DNA of 64,000 bases from Apostichopus japonicus. Lineage: Eukaryota; Echinodermata; Holothuroidea; Aspidochirotida; Stichopodidae. A model generated the notes under the pieces. The model was given only the letters and a program-made list of their open reading frames with translations. It searched no databases and had not been told where the DNA came from. The stretch lies in the NCBI RefSeq assembly GCF_037975245.1, contig NC_092562.1:5317501-5381500 (forward strand), given 5' to 3'. The number at the start of each line of letters is the position of its first letter. Position 1 is the stretch's first letter. Positions 1 to 19,562 of the stretch are shown here, piece after piece. Position numbers and translations under genes: made by a program.

Positions 1-3000
1 GTTGGTATTTTTGAATAGCGCAATGTCCAATAGAGCCAACACCTCTAAAAGAGTTATCTTGCTTTTTGTTAACATAATCAAATCATGTGTGGGTCTCTCA
101 AAGACGGTACATAGGAATTGCATGCAACCTACACCAGAATGCTTAGATTATGTTCCTGTTTAACATAGGCTATCAAAAATAAATTTTGACCTGGACTATA
201 CTTTTAACTTTCTGTTAACTTTCTGTACGCCGACAATGGCTTTTGGGATTTCTCGGTTGTACAGGTGGAATGTTTATCATAAACATTTGTATCAACTAAG
301 AAAAATTCCTATACATTTAAAAGGTCTAAAACGTGAATCTCTCGACAGGTAAAAAGAGATACCGGAGGTTTTAAGAATATTGCACACAGATACATCAACC
401 CTAAAACATTCAGTTTAAGTCATTATTTGGACAAAATATTTGAGATTTTCGTTTCCCTTTAATAAGTCAATGATGATGTAAACTAGCCTCAGGCTCAAAT
501 TTCTTGTTTGTATTTTTCAGTTACCAAGAAAGCTGTTTTGTTTAAAAGGGAGACGCGAACCCAAACATTACCCTTGCATTACGTTACATGGCCAATCATT
601 ACGAGGAGTCGAGGACGCCCCCTTAAATACACATACATCCGTATGCATATACAGATATATAAATATGCATATACAGATATATAAATATACATATACATAT
701 ATTCACGCATATTCACCAATAAATATGCACATACATAAACAAATGTGCATATTAATGAACATTTACAATTACATCTGAACATTTACAATTACATCTACAT
801 ATACATGCCTATACATACAAACAAATATAAATGAGGCTTATCAGACTTTATACCTTCTCTGCCCTCAGTGTACACCGTCCCACCATCGTCACCATGTACA
901 TAAATTACGCCAAACAGGACCAGGAGTAGACAAATACGGTTGAAATACATCTTTCAGTGATCTGATTTGATTACTTTTCAGAAAATAATTGAAACGTGAT
1001 CGTAACCACGGTAGGAAACTTTAACCCGACACCTCGTGAGATATCCACCGAAATGTCTGTCGTCGTGAATTTTGGTGATACAGATTATTTGGTGTCGAAT
1101 ATGACTCTTATAAAGATACAAGTAAATCGATATCCTTTTGTGCATAGGTGATAATTTTACTTGTCAGCCGTTATGAATTTGCGAATGACGTACACACGGT
1201 GAGAGATGCAAAATCTGGTGGGGGAGGGGGGGGGGGGTAGTTATTATGTACTTAATGCATGGAAAGATTTTCTTGTGGCGTTTTATTTTGATAATAGTAT
1301 GATAATTTTTATGTTATTGAGAATTACTCACATTAAACACTGCAGTGAATGAGGGGTAGACGCTTCGCTCAAACCCTTTATGCAAACTTGCCGGTTCATC
1401 TGTTGTTGAATCAGTTGATATTATTTGACTGACAATATGAATATTTTGAAACAAATTTCACTGGCATGCTCGAGATGTAATTACCAGAAAATTATGGACG
1501 CAATGCAAGGACTGGTAGGTAACAAGTTACTCTGATGTTTAAGTTGAAGTCAACCTTTGCGTGGTTGGAAGTAGCCATAACGTTGTAGGAGTTGACTCTA
1601 TAAGATGATCAGAATTGAATACTCTAGTAGTAGGCAGTGGCGTGATTTCAAAGGTGTGGATGTGGGTGGGGGAGGGGAGGGGAGGGTGAACCTGGGGGTG
1701 GTGTTAATGCCCCGACTGATGGCAGAGCAAGTAGCCAAACAAAGATTTTATAAAGGAGGAGTTGTAGCCCTGTGATCATTGTGAAATTTAAGATGAGAAG
1801 AAACCGTTCATCACAAAAGAGATAACTTTTGTGGTGAAGCGTCATATACCTTGGTTGGGACTGGGCCTTAGACAATACCTAGTTAGATTATGTTTCTCAT
1901 ACACATTTAAACTAGTTATCCTCTCATTAAGAGGTTCAAAAAAAAAAACAAGTTTAAAGGTCAATCCACATTACAATCAGTCATAAAAAATCATGGGTTG
2001 TTGCCACATTTATCATTTATTAATACTTTGTTTTCGTTCCACTTTTCATCTTACATTGCCGGCACCCGTGGGAGTTTTTAGTTTTTTTTGAAAACCAAGC
2101 CTCTTCCAGTTGTAATTTATGAAAACTCGATATTGATTAATTATTAGTCATAAATAATACAACACGGACAGCAATTTACAGTTTTTGTGTAAGAATAAAA
2201 TCAAATTAAAGAATAAAAAAAATAAAAAATAAATCGCTTGGAACTAAGTAGGGTGTCAACAATATAGTGCGATGAACTTCAGCAATGCTCTCAGAAATGG
2301 GCTCGCATGTTTAAATATCTGCAACCTTTTCCCTCCACCCTTTTCAAAGTTTTCTGTTATATGATAAACCCTTTCCCAATGTTTGTAAAACAAATACTGC
2401 CATTTTTTTAATTGCCTTTTGTGGAATAAATATAATATATTAAATGTTAAAAGAGTGTGTCCCGTTGATGAAAATATCGTCAAATAATGTCATTATAATG
2501 CTATAGTGATTCCATTTGTCGCCCTCAATTTTCAAGAAACTTTGTGGTTTGCCCTATTAAATCCTTAAGAAGCATGTCCCATGTTAATTAAGTTTAATAT
2601 TTGCCGAACGCATTATGAATGCTGTTGGGGCGTAGCCAGAGTTCGAAGTCGGAAGGTGGGAGGGAGTGCACAAAGTTTGGCTGGTTACCCCCCCCCCCTC
2701 CTTATGATCATTTTATTGGCAATTTGGTGCTATTATTTCCATCAGTTTAACTACATTTGAAGAGTGCATGCGTTAAGTATTACTTTCTCATCGTGCATTA
2801 TGAAATGTAAGCTATTTGGATGGAAAGTATGAATTAGTTTTGGCGGTGGAGAAGGGAAGGTTGGGTGGCAGAGACTTGGGGCTGAGGCTATGGTCCTGGT
2901 CGGTATATAGTTTCTACTTCTATAATTCATTTACAGCCTATAAACTATCTACAGATACTTAACCCCCTTACATAATATTTCATTCGACATGTTATCGACC

Positions 3001-3219
3001 TCATGCTCACAAAACGTTTTATTTATAAAGTCCTTAAAGATCTTAAAGAACATTTTTTTTAAAGATTTGCTTTCTGATATAGTGACAATTCCAATCCAAT
3101 CAATGATCCATCCACTCGAAGTTAACGGAAACGATTAATATTAGATTAAAAATAAGTTTTTTTTTTCTTTTTAAAGCAAGATCGCCCCACCTCTTGCACC
3201 CTCCCTTCCCCCTTCCATA
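1..3219. other. No gene seen; intergenic with G-rich tracts
   Basis: AT-rich DNA with short simple repeats: tatatgc repeats at 640-720, a poly-G tract at 1220-1240, a GGGGA tract at 1665-1690 next to a CAGTGGCG word that may be a MITE end (1633), and poly-C at 2690. Frames are short and low in complexity. I find no splice-compatible exon chain. Confidence 0.5.
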
Positions 3220-3222
3220 AGA

Positions 3223-3283
3223 GGTTAGCTCAGTGAACGTATATTTTTCTGGTCACGTGGTTTGAATCCTGTTCCGACTAATT
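3223..3283 (+). repeat. tRNA-derived SINE-like head (A and B boxes)
   Basis: The sequence reads gaggttagctcagtgaac, a good Pol III A box, followed about 35 bases later by ggtttgaatcc, a B box with one change from ggttcgaatcc. This spacing suits a tRNA or tRNA-derived SINE. A full cloverleaf is not evident, so I call a SINE or tRNA pseudogene head, not a functional tRNA. Confidence 0.4.
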
Positions 3284-3289
3284 TTGTCT

Positions 3290-4895
3290 TTAATCTGAAA
3301 ATTTGAAATGGTATTTTTTCTTATAGTTTTCTGTTGTTGATCCGCTGGGAAAATTTTATAATTTTTTTTTACTTTATTGCCTTGTCATTATAATTTATCT
3401 GATTACTAAATGACCGACCTTGCTTGGGAAACATTTCAAAAATCCGAAATAGTTCGCAAAAACGGTCAATAAATTCACACTTGTCCTTTACGAAATGACA
3501 ATTTTATCGGCAGAAAAAAAGGTGTCACTTTTCCGTGTGGCGATATATTTGCACTATTGAGGAGTTTTATTCCCATGGTAAAGGTGACAGTAGCTATTAT
3601 TTTGTGAAATATCTCGTGAAAAATCAATTGTGCCACTGTGGAGGTTCTACGTCACCGTATTTATCTGTATTTTACGGAAAATATCCAGACACACGGGCAC
3701 ATAAACGCAAACATAAGAGAAAAAACCTATTCATATGAAATATGATAACAAATTGTGTCTGATATACCGTATATGATGTGAACATATTGGAAACGTGAAT
3801 GACCCAACCTAAATCTCAGAAGTCGGGTGGTTATGATTTGTGCGAGCCCGAGGGTGTGGGGTGGGAGAGCTGGGGAGGGGGCGGGGGTTAGCTGGGGTGG
3901 CGGGAGCTGGTGGGAGGGATCATAAAAGATGACTTGAAATAGGTAAGTCTCAATAGCGTCTCTGAAGTTTTGACACACCAAGTGAACTATCGCTGACTTC
4001 ACGATAAATGTTACAAGATTTTCAGCTTGGGAGAGAAGTCATATTTATTAAAACTGCGTTTAGTTATGAAATATCGGTACGAACAGAATATATTTTTTAG
4101 AGGTATTACAATGATATCTCATACACGCTTCAAGATATGGTCACGTGCTTAACGTTCTTATAGTCTACGATTAATGTTGCATATTTAATTCTTCAATTAA
4201 TATTGCATATTTAAAATCTTTGGTTTGAAGATGTTAAAATGCGAAATTCGTGTTCGGATGATAGAAAACTCGTAATATACGCTAGCACAGAATTAAGGTT
4301 TGCGGAATTCCTGAGATGGCCCACGAGTTACCCACTGGTAAAATACCTGCCTGACATCAAGAGGGGGGGGGGGGAGGGGTGTAAGCTACATACATAATCT
4401 TTTGTTTGAATGTAGATTTTTTCTTTAGTCTTTACAAATAGGGATATTGTTTGCTATCTGGTGTCGCTACCTGTCTCAATGCATTATTAACGCCAAACTA
4501 CTTTGTTATGGCTAATCGAGTCTGGAATGCCACAGATTTTTCCTTATTGTTGCCTACTTGTGACGACAATGTTAGCAGAAGAAAAACAGGGGAGAAAAGA
4601 GCCAGTGTACTATAATCTCATCGCTGTGGATGAAAACTATTGGTAGTTGTGTATACTAATGGTATAACAATGAGGGTATATACAAGTTAATATTTGGCAG
4701 AACGGTGATGGTCAAGGCCTACCCATCTCTTACTGTGAATGGAACCAAGTCTGTTCAGGTGACCTGTATAAGTAGTTTTTCAAGAATTTTTGTTTTTGGT
4801 GGAAGTGGGTAAGTGTAAGGACATGATTACGTAAAAGAGAAATTTCAGTATTGCAGTCGGTCGATACCTGAAAAGTTCGAAACCGAGAGCAAGAC
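3290..4895. other. No gene seen between SINE-like head and 21-bp minisatellite
   Basis: Mostly unique AT-rich sequence. A GGGGC-rich patch lies at 3840-3910 and a poly-G tract at 4362-4380. Short open frames have no recognisable features. Confidence 0.45.
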
Positions 4896-4898
4896 CGA

Positions 4899-5283
4899 AA
4901 TGTTCGAGACCATAATCTGAAGGTTCGAGACCATAATCTGAAGGTTCGAGACCATAATCTGAAGGTTCGAGACCATAACCTGAAGGTTCGAGACAATAAC
5001 TGATGGTTTGAGACCATAACCTGAAGGTTCGAAACCATAACCTGAAGGTTCGAGACCATAACCTGAAGGTTCGAGACCATAACCTGAAGGTTCGAGACCA
5101 TAACCTGATGGCTCGAGGCCATAACCTGAAGGTTCGGGACCATAACCTGAAGGTTCGAGACCATAACCTGAAGGTTCGAGACAACTGATGGTTTGAGACC
5201 ATAACCTGAAGGTTCGAGACCATAACCTGAAGGTTCGAGACCATAACCTGAAGGTTCGAGACCATAACCTGAAGGTTTGAGAC
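4899..5283. repeat. 21-bp minisatellite
   Basis: About 18 head-to-tail copies of a 21-bp unit, roughly gaaggttcgagaccataac plus ct. Variants carry ataatct in the first copies and a few shortened units near 4990 and 5180. Because 21 is a multiple of three, all three minus-strand frames stay open and produce repetitive peptides. These are not genes. Confidence 0.95.
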
Positions 5284-5639
5284 CGAGACATGGAAACGTT
5301 CATTGAATGAATTACATGATAAGAATTACATAATAAGAAACAAAGTAAGTGAATAACTGTATGAATATGTCTACAGACTTTATTCGCATGGAAACAATAT
5401 GTGGCTTCCTCTGGTGTGAACTTCGTACTTGAATTAATAAGTGGCAGACTTTCTTAACTGTTGGAACAATAAGCGAGAAAATGTTGACGGGATGTCGCTT
5501 TAAAACAAAAATAATTGACCATTGTAGCATTAAGTAATCAAATTTAACATATCCTCGAACCACCACTAATATGAAGCTAACATTTCTCAAATGAACGAGA
5601 ACCGAATTCACGTCAATAATCTGAGGAGTCGGGTAGTGT

Positions 5640-6250
5640 ATGCGTGCGTTTGACTAGGCCTGATCAAGACTGAATTAGGCAGTTTGTGTGTGTGCTTATG
5701 GCTAGGCCTGATCAAGAGTAAGTCGGGTGTTGTGTGTGTGCTTATGACTAGGCCCGATCAAGAGTGAGTCGGGTCTTATGTGTGTGCTTATGGCTAGGCC
5801 TGATCAAGAGTGAATCGGGTGGTGTGTGTGTGTGTGCGTATGACTTGGCCTGATCAAGACTGAGTCAGAAAGTGGGTGTGTGTGTATAGACTAGGCCTGA
5901 TCAAGACTGAATTAGGTAGTTTGTGTGTGTGCTTATATGGCTAGGCCCGATCAAGAGTGAGTCGGGTAGTTTGTGTGCTTATGGCTAGGCCTGATCAAGA
6001 CTGAGTCGGGTCTTATGTGTGTGCTTATGACTAGGCCTGATCAAGAGTGAGTCGGGTTGTGTGTGTGTGTGTGCGTATGACTGACCTGATCAAGACTGAG
6101 TCAGAAAGTGGGTGTGTGCGTATAGACTAGGCCTGATCAAGACTGAATTAGGTAGTTTGTGTGTGTGCTTATATGGCTAGGCTTGATCAAGAGTGAGTCG
6201 GGTGGTGTGTGTGTGCTTATGGCTAGGCCTGATCAAGACTGGGACGGGCA
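5640..6250. repeat. 46-50 bp minisatellite with higher-order pattern
   Basis: About 13 copies of a unit built on taggcctgatcaagagtgag plus a tgtgtgtgcttatg spacer. The variant with gaattaggtagtttg recurs at about 5900 and 6138, so a block of about five units (near 236 bp) seems to have been duplicated. An open frame running out of the array (6159-6518) is repeat-derived. Confidence 0.9.
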
Positions 6251-7025
6251 ATGTGAATCTGAGCTTATGACTACGACTGTAGATTATGGCTGCAGTTTAA
6301 GTCGAAACGGCTTCAGGTGGGCTCACTCGGGCGGATTCGTATATCTACTCTCGTGTATACTTCTGTGGACTAAACGTGTTGTGGTCTGCCGTCTGCTACA
6401 GTCGGTGGCGTTCGTGTATCGTGCGGTGGTTATAAAGACAACTGTATATGCCGTTTCAAAATCTTTCGTTATACATTCAGCATGTATTTCTCCTATGTCA
6501 TGTGTTGCGAAAAGATAATTTTATATATGCTAGTCTCTTAAGAATATAGATAATGTTAATATTTCATTATAAAGATATGCGATATTTCTGATAATTATGA
6601 AGCAGTGACCAGAACCTTTTTGAACAGAAATGGAGAATTTCCGGTAGAGCCATTACGGTATATTTCCATAATGCAACTAAAAACACAAATCGGTGTAATT
6701 TTTGTAATAAATTAACTCTGAAGTATTTCTAGGGTGAAATATATCAATGTTGATAACTGACTGCAGGTGTTATGAACAATGCTCACACATAGATACACAC
6801 ACGCAAACAGACGTGCACAAACACGCACAAAATAATATTGCAAGTTTGGAATGGAATCTTGAACTTGAACACAGCCGTGAATATTTGTGACTTGTGACTG
6901 AAATCTCGAACAAGGTGAAAATGAATTTAAACAATTTCCAAACAGAGAAAATATGTTATTTTACAAATTTTTGCTTGTTATTAGAATGTCAAATTTGAAC
7001 AGGAAATGACGTTATCTCTATAAGG
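6251..7025. other. PLA2 3' flank, no other gene seen
   Basis: This stretch lies downstream of the PLA2 stop (minus strand) and should contain its 3' UTR. A CA-rich patch lies at 6785-6830. I cannot place a confident poly(A) signal. Confidence 0.4.
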
Positions 7026-9562
7026 TTATGGAAATACATTTTGGACAGAATGAATAAGTCCACGGAACGAGCAACCGATGAAGCGAGAATATTTGTAATA
7101 GTAAGGGTCGAAGACTGCTGAACTTAAACACATAGCCAGATGTACGTCACATCTACATAAACCACGCCCACATTTGTTTCTACTGTTGGCCACGCCTGCA
7201 AGAAGAAGAAAACGTAAATAATGTATGTTAAGTGTGATTACGTCTTTTAGTTATCTGTTACACGTGAACACATACTGCGTGCTCAGACAGCTGGTTATAT
7301 GCGTTATAGCTCCATTTTTTTTTTACCGTTTTAATGTACACTGGTCAGTCATTTTCTGGAATTTTCCTATTCAGGCCCGTAACCAGGCATGCGCACATGG
7401 TCCCTCATATAAATTGCGGTTCCCCACACCCCCATCTGTATGTGCCATCATCATGTGCTATAAATCTTGACAAGTAACGGGATACCAGTGAGGATATACG
7501 AGGGGCCGGGGCATGCAGGATCAGAGCAATATTCAATGGTGTTTGAACGTGAATCTTAAGGCCCGCTTACGGGGGTACTTACGGGGTATCTGATAGATAC
7601 CAACAGCGTCTGAAATTACAATTAGGGCAGTTTCTGGCTCTCTCATGACTAAATGCGAATATTTTGGATATCTTTAACTTTAAATTGTTTCGCCTATATG
7701 AACAACCGTTTTTCTGTAAGTTGTTGTGACCATGTTCTCCCCCATGCTCCACCCTTCCCCTGTATCTGGTTCCTATGCCTTCAGTAGAATTACTTACTAC
7801 AAGTCGATATTTGAATGCCCGCAGAACACCCTTCTTCCGTAAAAGGTAAATTGTAGGTTGTGTCGTAAACATCTAAGCCATGGCATGTCCGCGAATCAAG
7901 AAGTTCATCATAGCAATGGTCGTGGTCATGGCAGCATCTGTAGTTACAAAAATGGCAGTATAACGGAGTTAAAAGTACTGCAACTTTTATAACTTTATTT
8001 AACTTTTATAGTGCGAAATGTCCCATATGAGACTGATAGAGGCACCTTGATATATGACGAGTATCAGGGGCGGGGAAGGACATGTGGGGGGGGGGGATAG
8101 GGGAGTTAACACCAAAACACTGCTTTTCATCAGAATGCGAAGGTTATTTGTACGGATATAAAGAACTGCTATACTCTCCGATCACAATAAAATCTTAACA
8201 TATTTAACAATGACTTTATCAGCGGACATTAGTCCATCACGCGATCAAAGATCCACATCTACACCTATCTATTTTTAGTATTATTATTATTATTATTAAT
8301 ATTATTATTAATATTATATGCATTCTTTGTTTTTACGTCAGTCCTGTGATCACGTGACTATGACGGTATAGTACATTGTGCAGAATTTCGTTCATGTACC
8401 TCTACAAAAAAACAAAACAAAACAAGATCGATACATCTGTAAATCAATAAACAGGATCCACTTAAGAAAAGTTTTAATGAACGTACTGATCCACTTGATC
8501 CACGGGATCTTCTGATCCTCCCACGCCACACCAACATCCATAATTGATGTAGTCTCTCGCATCCCTACCAGTCTCGCATTCGATCAACTCTGCCAGGTCT
8601 CTGAGGCTCCGACGGATTCGATCCGACGATCCCGTCGCTCCCGACGCTGTAAATAGGATTTAGTCAACGCAAGAAATGATTGGATCAATATAATTATTTG
8701 ATTCTTGGGCGTGGCAGCTGCATTAAATGATGGGGTGTCGGGGGCCTGTTTAGGGATCACGGGTGGGTCACGTGATATACACATGTGCGCACGAGAAAGT
8801 CTATACATTTCAAGAACGTACGGAAATTTATCATCGCCCAAATTTAGCCGGCGTTAACCTTGCCCTTTATGAGTTGTTTGTTTAGAGTCTTAGATGAACA
8901 CGGTGAGAAATTGTCTTAGGGTGATCATGGGTTATGAGCACTACAAAGTTCACCATATTAAGGCATTCTTCATTTTGTTCAACTGCTTTTTAGGTAGTGT
9001 CAGATGCTATAGTTTGTATACAAACATACACTTAAGATAGTACAGTACATTGAAGTATAAGAAATGGAGTACAGAAAACAAGTTGTTTCGTGTAAGAATT
9101 TAGTAACACTACTCTTTAATACACAAGAAAAGAGCCATAGCTTTACCGAGCGTCAAGAATCACATTTGCACAACACTGATTATATCTATATTGTATATAT
9201 TTCAATGAACGAGGTCCTGTACAATACGCACAATAAATAACTCGTGTATAAACCATATTAACAACATTTCATATGATCGCTTTCAATGGGATTATATGAT
9301 TCTGTTTATACTATCGCGCTATACATATACACAGTAATGTAACATTAGGCTAACTTGGTAACTAACTTCTCGACAATTATATCTCATAAAACTGTTGCTG
9401 CCATTCGTTAAAGTTGAGAAAGAAAAAGATATGAATATTTTTACATCGCACGCCGTATTTGTTATCGCTTTTCATTTTCCGCCACTTCTTGGTATACTTA
9501 CCATTGCTGAATAACAGTGCAAATAGCAATACCAAGCAAAAAGGGCGAAAGTCCATCACCAT
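7026..9562 (-). CDS. Secreted phospholipase A2 (group I-like), 4 exons, 176 aa
   Basis: Coding exons in transcript order are 9562-9502, 8646-8487, 7937-7798 and 7195-7026 (stop 7028-7026). Phases 1, 2 and 1 match at all three junctions, and donors include GTAAGT twice. The enzyme should hydrolyse the sn-2 ester of phospholipids outside the cell, using Ca2+. Residues 1-20 form a hydrophobic signal peptide. RIRR (30-33) looks like a furin-type pro-site just before the usual mature start SLRDLAELIEC. The Ca2+ loop is YGCWCGVGG (56-64), with Trp where Tyr is more usual. The active site is CCHDHDHCY (75-83), with catalytic His79 and Asp80. CRCD (134-137) supplies the second Asp. Fourteen mature cysteines have group I-like spacing, and the protein ends soon after Cys162. 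No key residue is missing and no frame is broken. The start has a good context (A at -3, G at +4). Gene identity is very likely; the subgroup and physiological role (digestive, immune or venom-like) are open. Confidence 0.93.
8276..8316. repeat. ATT microsatellite in PLA2 intron 2
   Basis: About 13 ATT triplets with two AAT interruptions, in the intron between PLA2 exons 2 and 3. Confidence 0.85.
9502..9562 (-). CDS. PLA2 exon 1: signal-peptide exon
   Basis: This exon encodes the first 20 residues plus one base. It carries a short n-region with Arg6, a hydrophobic core (CLVLLFALLF), and ends in AATG|GTAAGT, a near-perfect donor. The spare base G joins CG of exon 2 to make an Ala codon. A second in-frame ATG lies two codons downstream and could also serve as start. 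Confidence 0.9.
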
Positions 9563-9586
9563 AATTCTTGCCTGCTATCCTTGAGA

Positions 9587-9594
9587 TGACGTCA
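9587..9594. promoter_or_regulatory. Palindromic CRE (TGACGTCA) upstream of PLA2 start
   Basis: A full 8-bp CREB/ATF palindrome lies about 25 bases upstream of the PLA2 start codon, so it sits in the 5' UTR or core promoter. The motif match is direct. Function is inferred, and the same word occurs elsewhere in the window (for example near 21956, 22140, 52475 and 52785), so chance or repeat origin is possible. Confidence 0.35.
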
Positions 9595-10807
9595 TCCGTT
9601 AGAAACAAAACATTCGCCTCAAGAAGGCAAACCTTTCCGTAACAATTTAATAATCGTCGAAGTAATATACTATTAAATAAAAGTTAAAACCCGAACCAAA
9701 GAAAATATTCGACATGAGACGATGAATCCTCTATACGTAACGTAACTACTATTAAATTTCAAGCTAGAGTGTATAGGCAAATGAAACGTAATTGGGGGCG
9801 TTACTCCAGAATTGTGTGTCTAAAGCACAACAATACCTGTCAAATATGCGGAATATCCATTACAGTCAAGCGTTAAAGAATAACACTTGTCACTAGTCTA
9901 AGTGCGCTGGTAATGTACCTATTCCTATTCAGGTTTTCAAGATATTCAGCGATAAACTACGCAAAAAGGTTTTCAGAGGTTAAACTTGGCCTAGTTCGGG
10001 AGGATAAAACGGTTTTGCGAACTATTTCTAAATCCGTAATGCTACTTTTGTGGGGTTTTCACCTGGGTAAAGGGGGTTGTGCATCCAAAGGTCAGGGTTC
10101 AAAGGTCTAATAACCAAAAAGAGCATATTTTGCCCATTACGCGAATACCAAAATGTCAAAATGGCTGAATATCTGAAACTCAATTACAGGATGCAAGACT
10201 GCAAATTTACAGTGCATTAATCAATGTTAACTGTCAAAGGTCACGTGGTAGATTGAGACCAAAGGTCAATTTGTATACATACCAAAATGAAAGAAAATGG
10301 GCCGAAAGTATTTCGCAAACTTCTTCTCTTAACAATTAAAGGAATATTCTAGTAGCTGAATTTTGATTGAAAGCAAAACTGACGAAGATTTACATTAAAT
10401 TATGTTTAAATTTATGTTTAGAGAGCAAAATGTCAAAGGTCATGATGTCAGTAAAGTTGAAAGGTTGATGGCTACCGACCGTGTCTCCCTGCAGATTGGT
10501 GGTTATTTATTATTTTTTTAGGATGGGATCTACTGCTACGGGAAGTGCCGCATACTTGATTCTTTCTTCTGAACATTAGACAAAATAGGTATTTGCTTTG
10601 ACTTATTGGCAAGGCCGGATTTAAGATTGAGCCAAATATGCGAAGCACAATGATCCTCGATCTATAAAGAGCATAAAACAAGAAAGAGAGTGGGGGGGGG
10701 GGAGGGGTGGGGGCAAGGGAAAAGTGACCATCAGAAAAATTCACTAAGTAGCTATAATGAAACGAATCTTTTCGTTGCCTGTTTGATTGTTTTGGATTGT
10801 TTATTTG

Positions 10808-10808
<1 letters not shown>

Positions 10809-10889
<81 letters not shown>
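10809..10889. repeat. TA dinucleotide microsatellite
   Basis: About 80 bases of uninterrupted TA. Confidence 0.97.
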
Positions 10890-10895
<6 letters not shown>

Positions 10896-10954
10896 CGTTT
10901 TTCACCAGAAAACAACCAATGACGTATACAGGTTTGTAACCAGACTAAAAAAAA

Positions 10955-11350
10955 ATGCAATATGTGCCCACGCAATTTGAGTTCATTCGGCCAGAGGCAA
11001 CAAAACTCAACAAATATTCATTGATGAATATTACATTTATACTTCTCTATATGAAGACGTCAATATTTCGTCATAAGGGACAGAAGGTTAATATCAGCTT
11101 CAGGCAAGATCTGAAATTGTATAGAGAGCACCATAATTTTAATTATGTTCGTGACAAACAGGGACATAATGTGAATTCCCAACGGCCAAATATCATTGAG
11201 TTTTTCCTTGGCCACGACTACCCCATGCATGGTCAGTGGTTTAAAGAGCAACACGCCCGTCTGGAAAGCGTTGCAATGATGAAACTTATAACTTGCGTGG
11301 CGGATCCCACCTGTGATTTCTGGGACCCTGGAATGAGGTTATGTCATTAA
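10955..11350 (+). CDS. Uncharacterised 131-codon open frame
   Basis: This frame starts with ATG and ends at a stop at 11350. Its composition is less skewed than the surrounding noise, with a stretch rich in His, Lys and Asp and four Cys near the end. I recognise no domain, signal peptide or membrane helix. It could be a single-exon gene, a fragment of a mobile element, or chance. The nearby TA run and absence of splice partners argue for caution. Confidence 0.2.
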   Translation: MQYVPTQFEFIRPEATKLNKYSLMNITFILLYMKTSIFRHKGQKVNISFRQDLKLYREHHNFNYVRDKQGHNVNSQRPNIIEFFLGHDYPMHGQWFKEQHARLESVAMMKLITCVADPTCDFWDPGMRLCH

Positions 11351-12335
11351 TATTACTACAAACAGCTGTATAGGCCTTAAATTTGCTTTTCGATATTATC
11401 ATTGAAAAACTATCATAAACAAAATATAATAATATAATTATATATAAATACATCTTTACAAAATCATTGTTTATAACCCGTTTATTAAAAGAAATCAAAC
11501 ATGATCGGAAATATAATGATTGTTTCGAATGAAATCCTAATATCGATAATATTGAGACGACACGGGCCCGATTAGCCAGCTTGTCATTTGTAGGGGCAGA
11601 GTGTTCTAGACGGGCAGAACTTTTGTCTGAGGGGGGACATTTATATGGATCCATAATAGGGGTTCATTACTGATACCATAAGATTGAAAACAAAAATGTG
11701 AGGGGGGGGGGGGGCGGGGAGAGCCTAATCGAAATTTGGAAGGGCTTTGTCTTAGAATCCCCCCACCCACCCACCCACCCACCCACCCCCGCATATGAAG
11801 TAGGCTACAGCCTACAGGGTAATTATTGGAAGACATTTTCTGACTCAGCGAGCTTCGAGATGCTTAACAATGAACTTGATAAGAATGCAGTCGGTGGTTT
11901 TGCAGTGAGATAGTCAGAATGTTATATCAATACACCATTATTCTCACTTGATATGTATTTATTCACCCCCTATAGGTTCACGTTGGTAAACCAGAATATA
12001 TGTTAAGGTTAAACCCTTTGATCTGCCACGAGCCTGCCAACACAATAGGTAAGTTGAGCCAATCTTACCCTGCAGTCGGTATTATTATTAGCGATGACAA
12101 GCCAACCTAGGTTATGATTGACTCCCGCGTGTATTATATTCAGTTATTAAAGTAACCCGTGAGGCAAAGCATAACTACATGATATTGTGTTCACTGCAGG
12201 ATTGGGTAAGGTGTGCATGATAGCTGTGTATGGTATGACAGCGTAGGTATATGTCACATGGCATACCACTGAAATCGACCAACGGTGTCACTGCGGTAAC
12301 ATGCATCCATTGAATGTCTCAGAACAACTTACACG

Positions 12336-19411
<7,076 letters not shown>

Positions 19412-19556
19412 GAAATGGCAACGAAAGTTGAAATTCATAAAATATTATAGAGCTTCATGAGACTTTAAAAATCATAATACAAGAAAATTCCTATTGAGTC
19501 CTTGGCTATTGGTTTTAATGCAATTTAAGGCAGCTTTTTTTACATGCGTTGATTTG

Positions 19557-19562
19557 AATAAA
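19557..19562 (+). terminator. AATAAA poly(A) signal, short receptor transcript
   Basis: A canonical AATAAA lies about 145 bases after the exon 9 stop and before the alternative last exon. This is the layout expected when alternative terminal exons carry their own polyadenylation sites. Confidence 0.5.

Larger units (their letters stand above)
9600..12335. other. Divergent intergenic region between PLA2 and cytokine receptor
   Basis: About 2.8 kb separates the two start codons, so both promoters should be here. It holds a poly-G tract (10691), a long TA run (10809-10889), poly-G (11702) and a CCCA tract (11760-11795). The plus-strand open frame at 10955-11350 is the only protein-like text and is listed separately. 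Confidence 0.5.

Noticed and set aside
4730..5303. Three overlapping minus-strand repetitive ORFs
   Set aside because: The 21-bp unit keeps every frame open; the peptides are just the unit read in three frames.
7579..7790. Possible fourth PLA2 exon with KNGCSYRR text after an acceptor
   Set aside because: It is in phase but lacks the CxCD motif. The exon at 7195-7026 is also in phase and carries CRCD and the right cysteine spacing.
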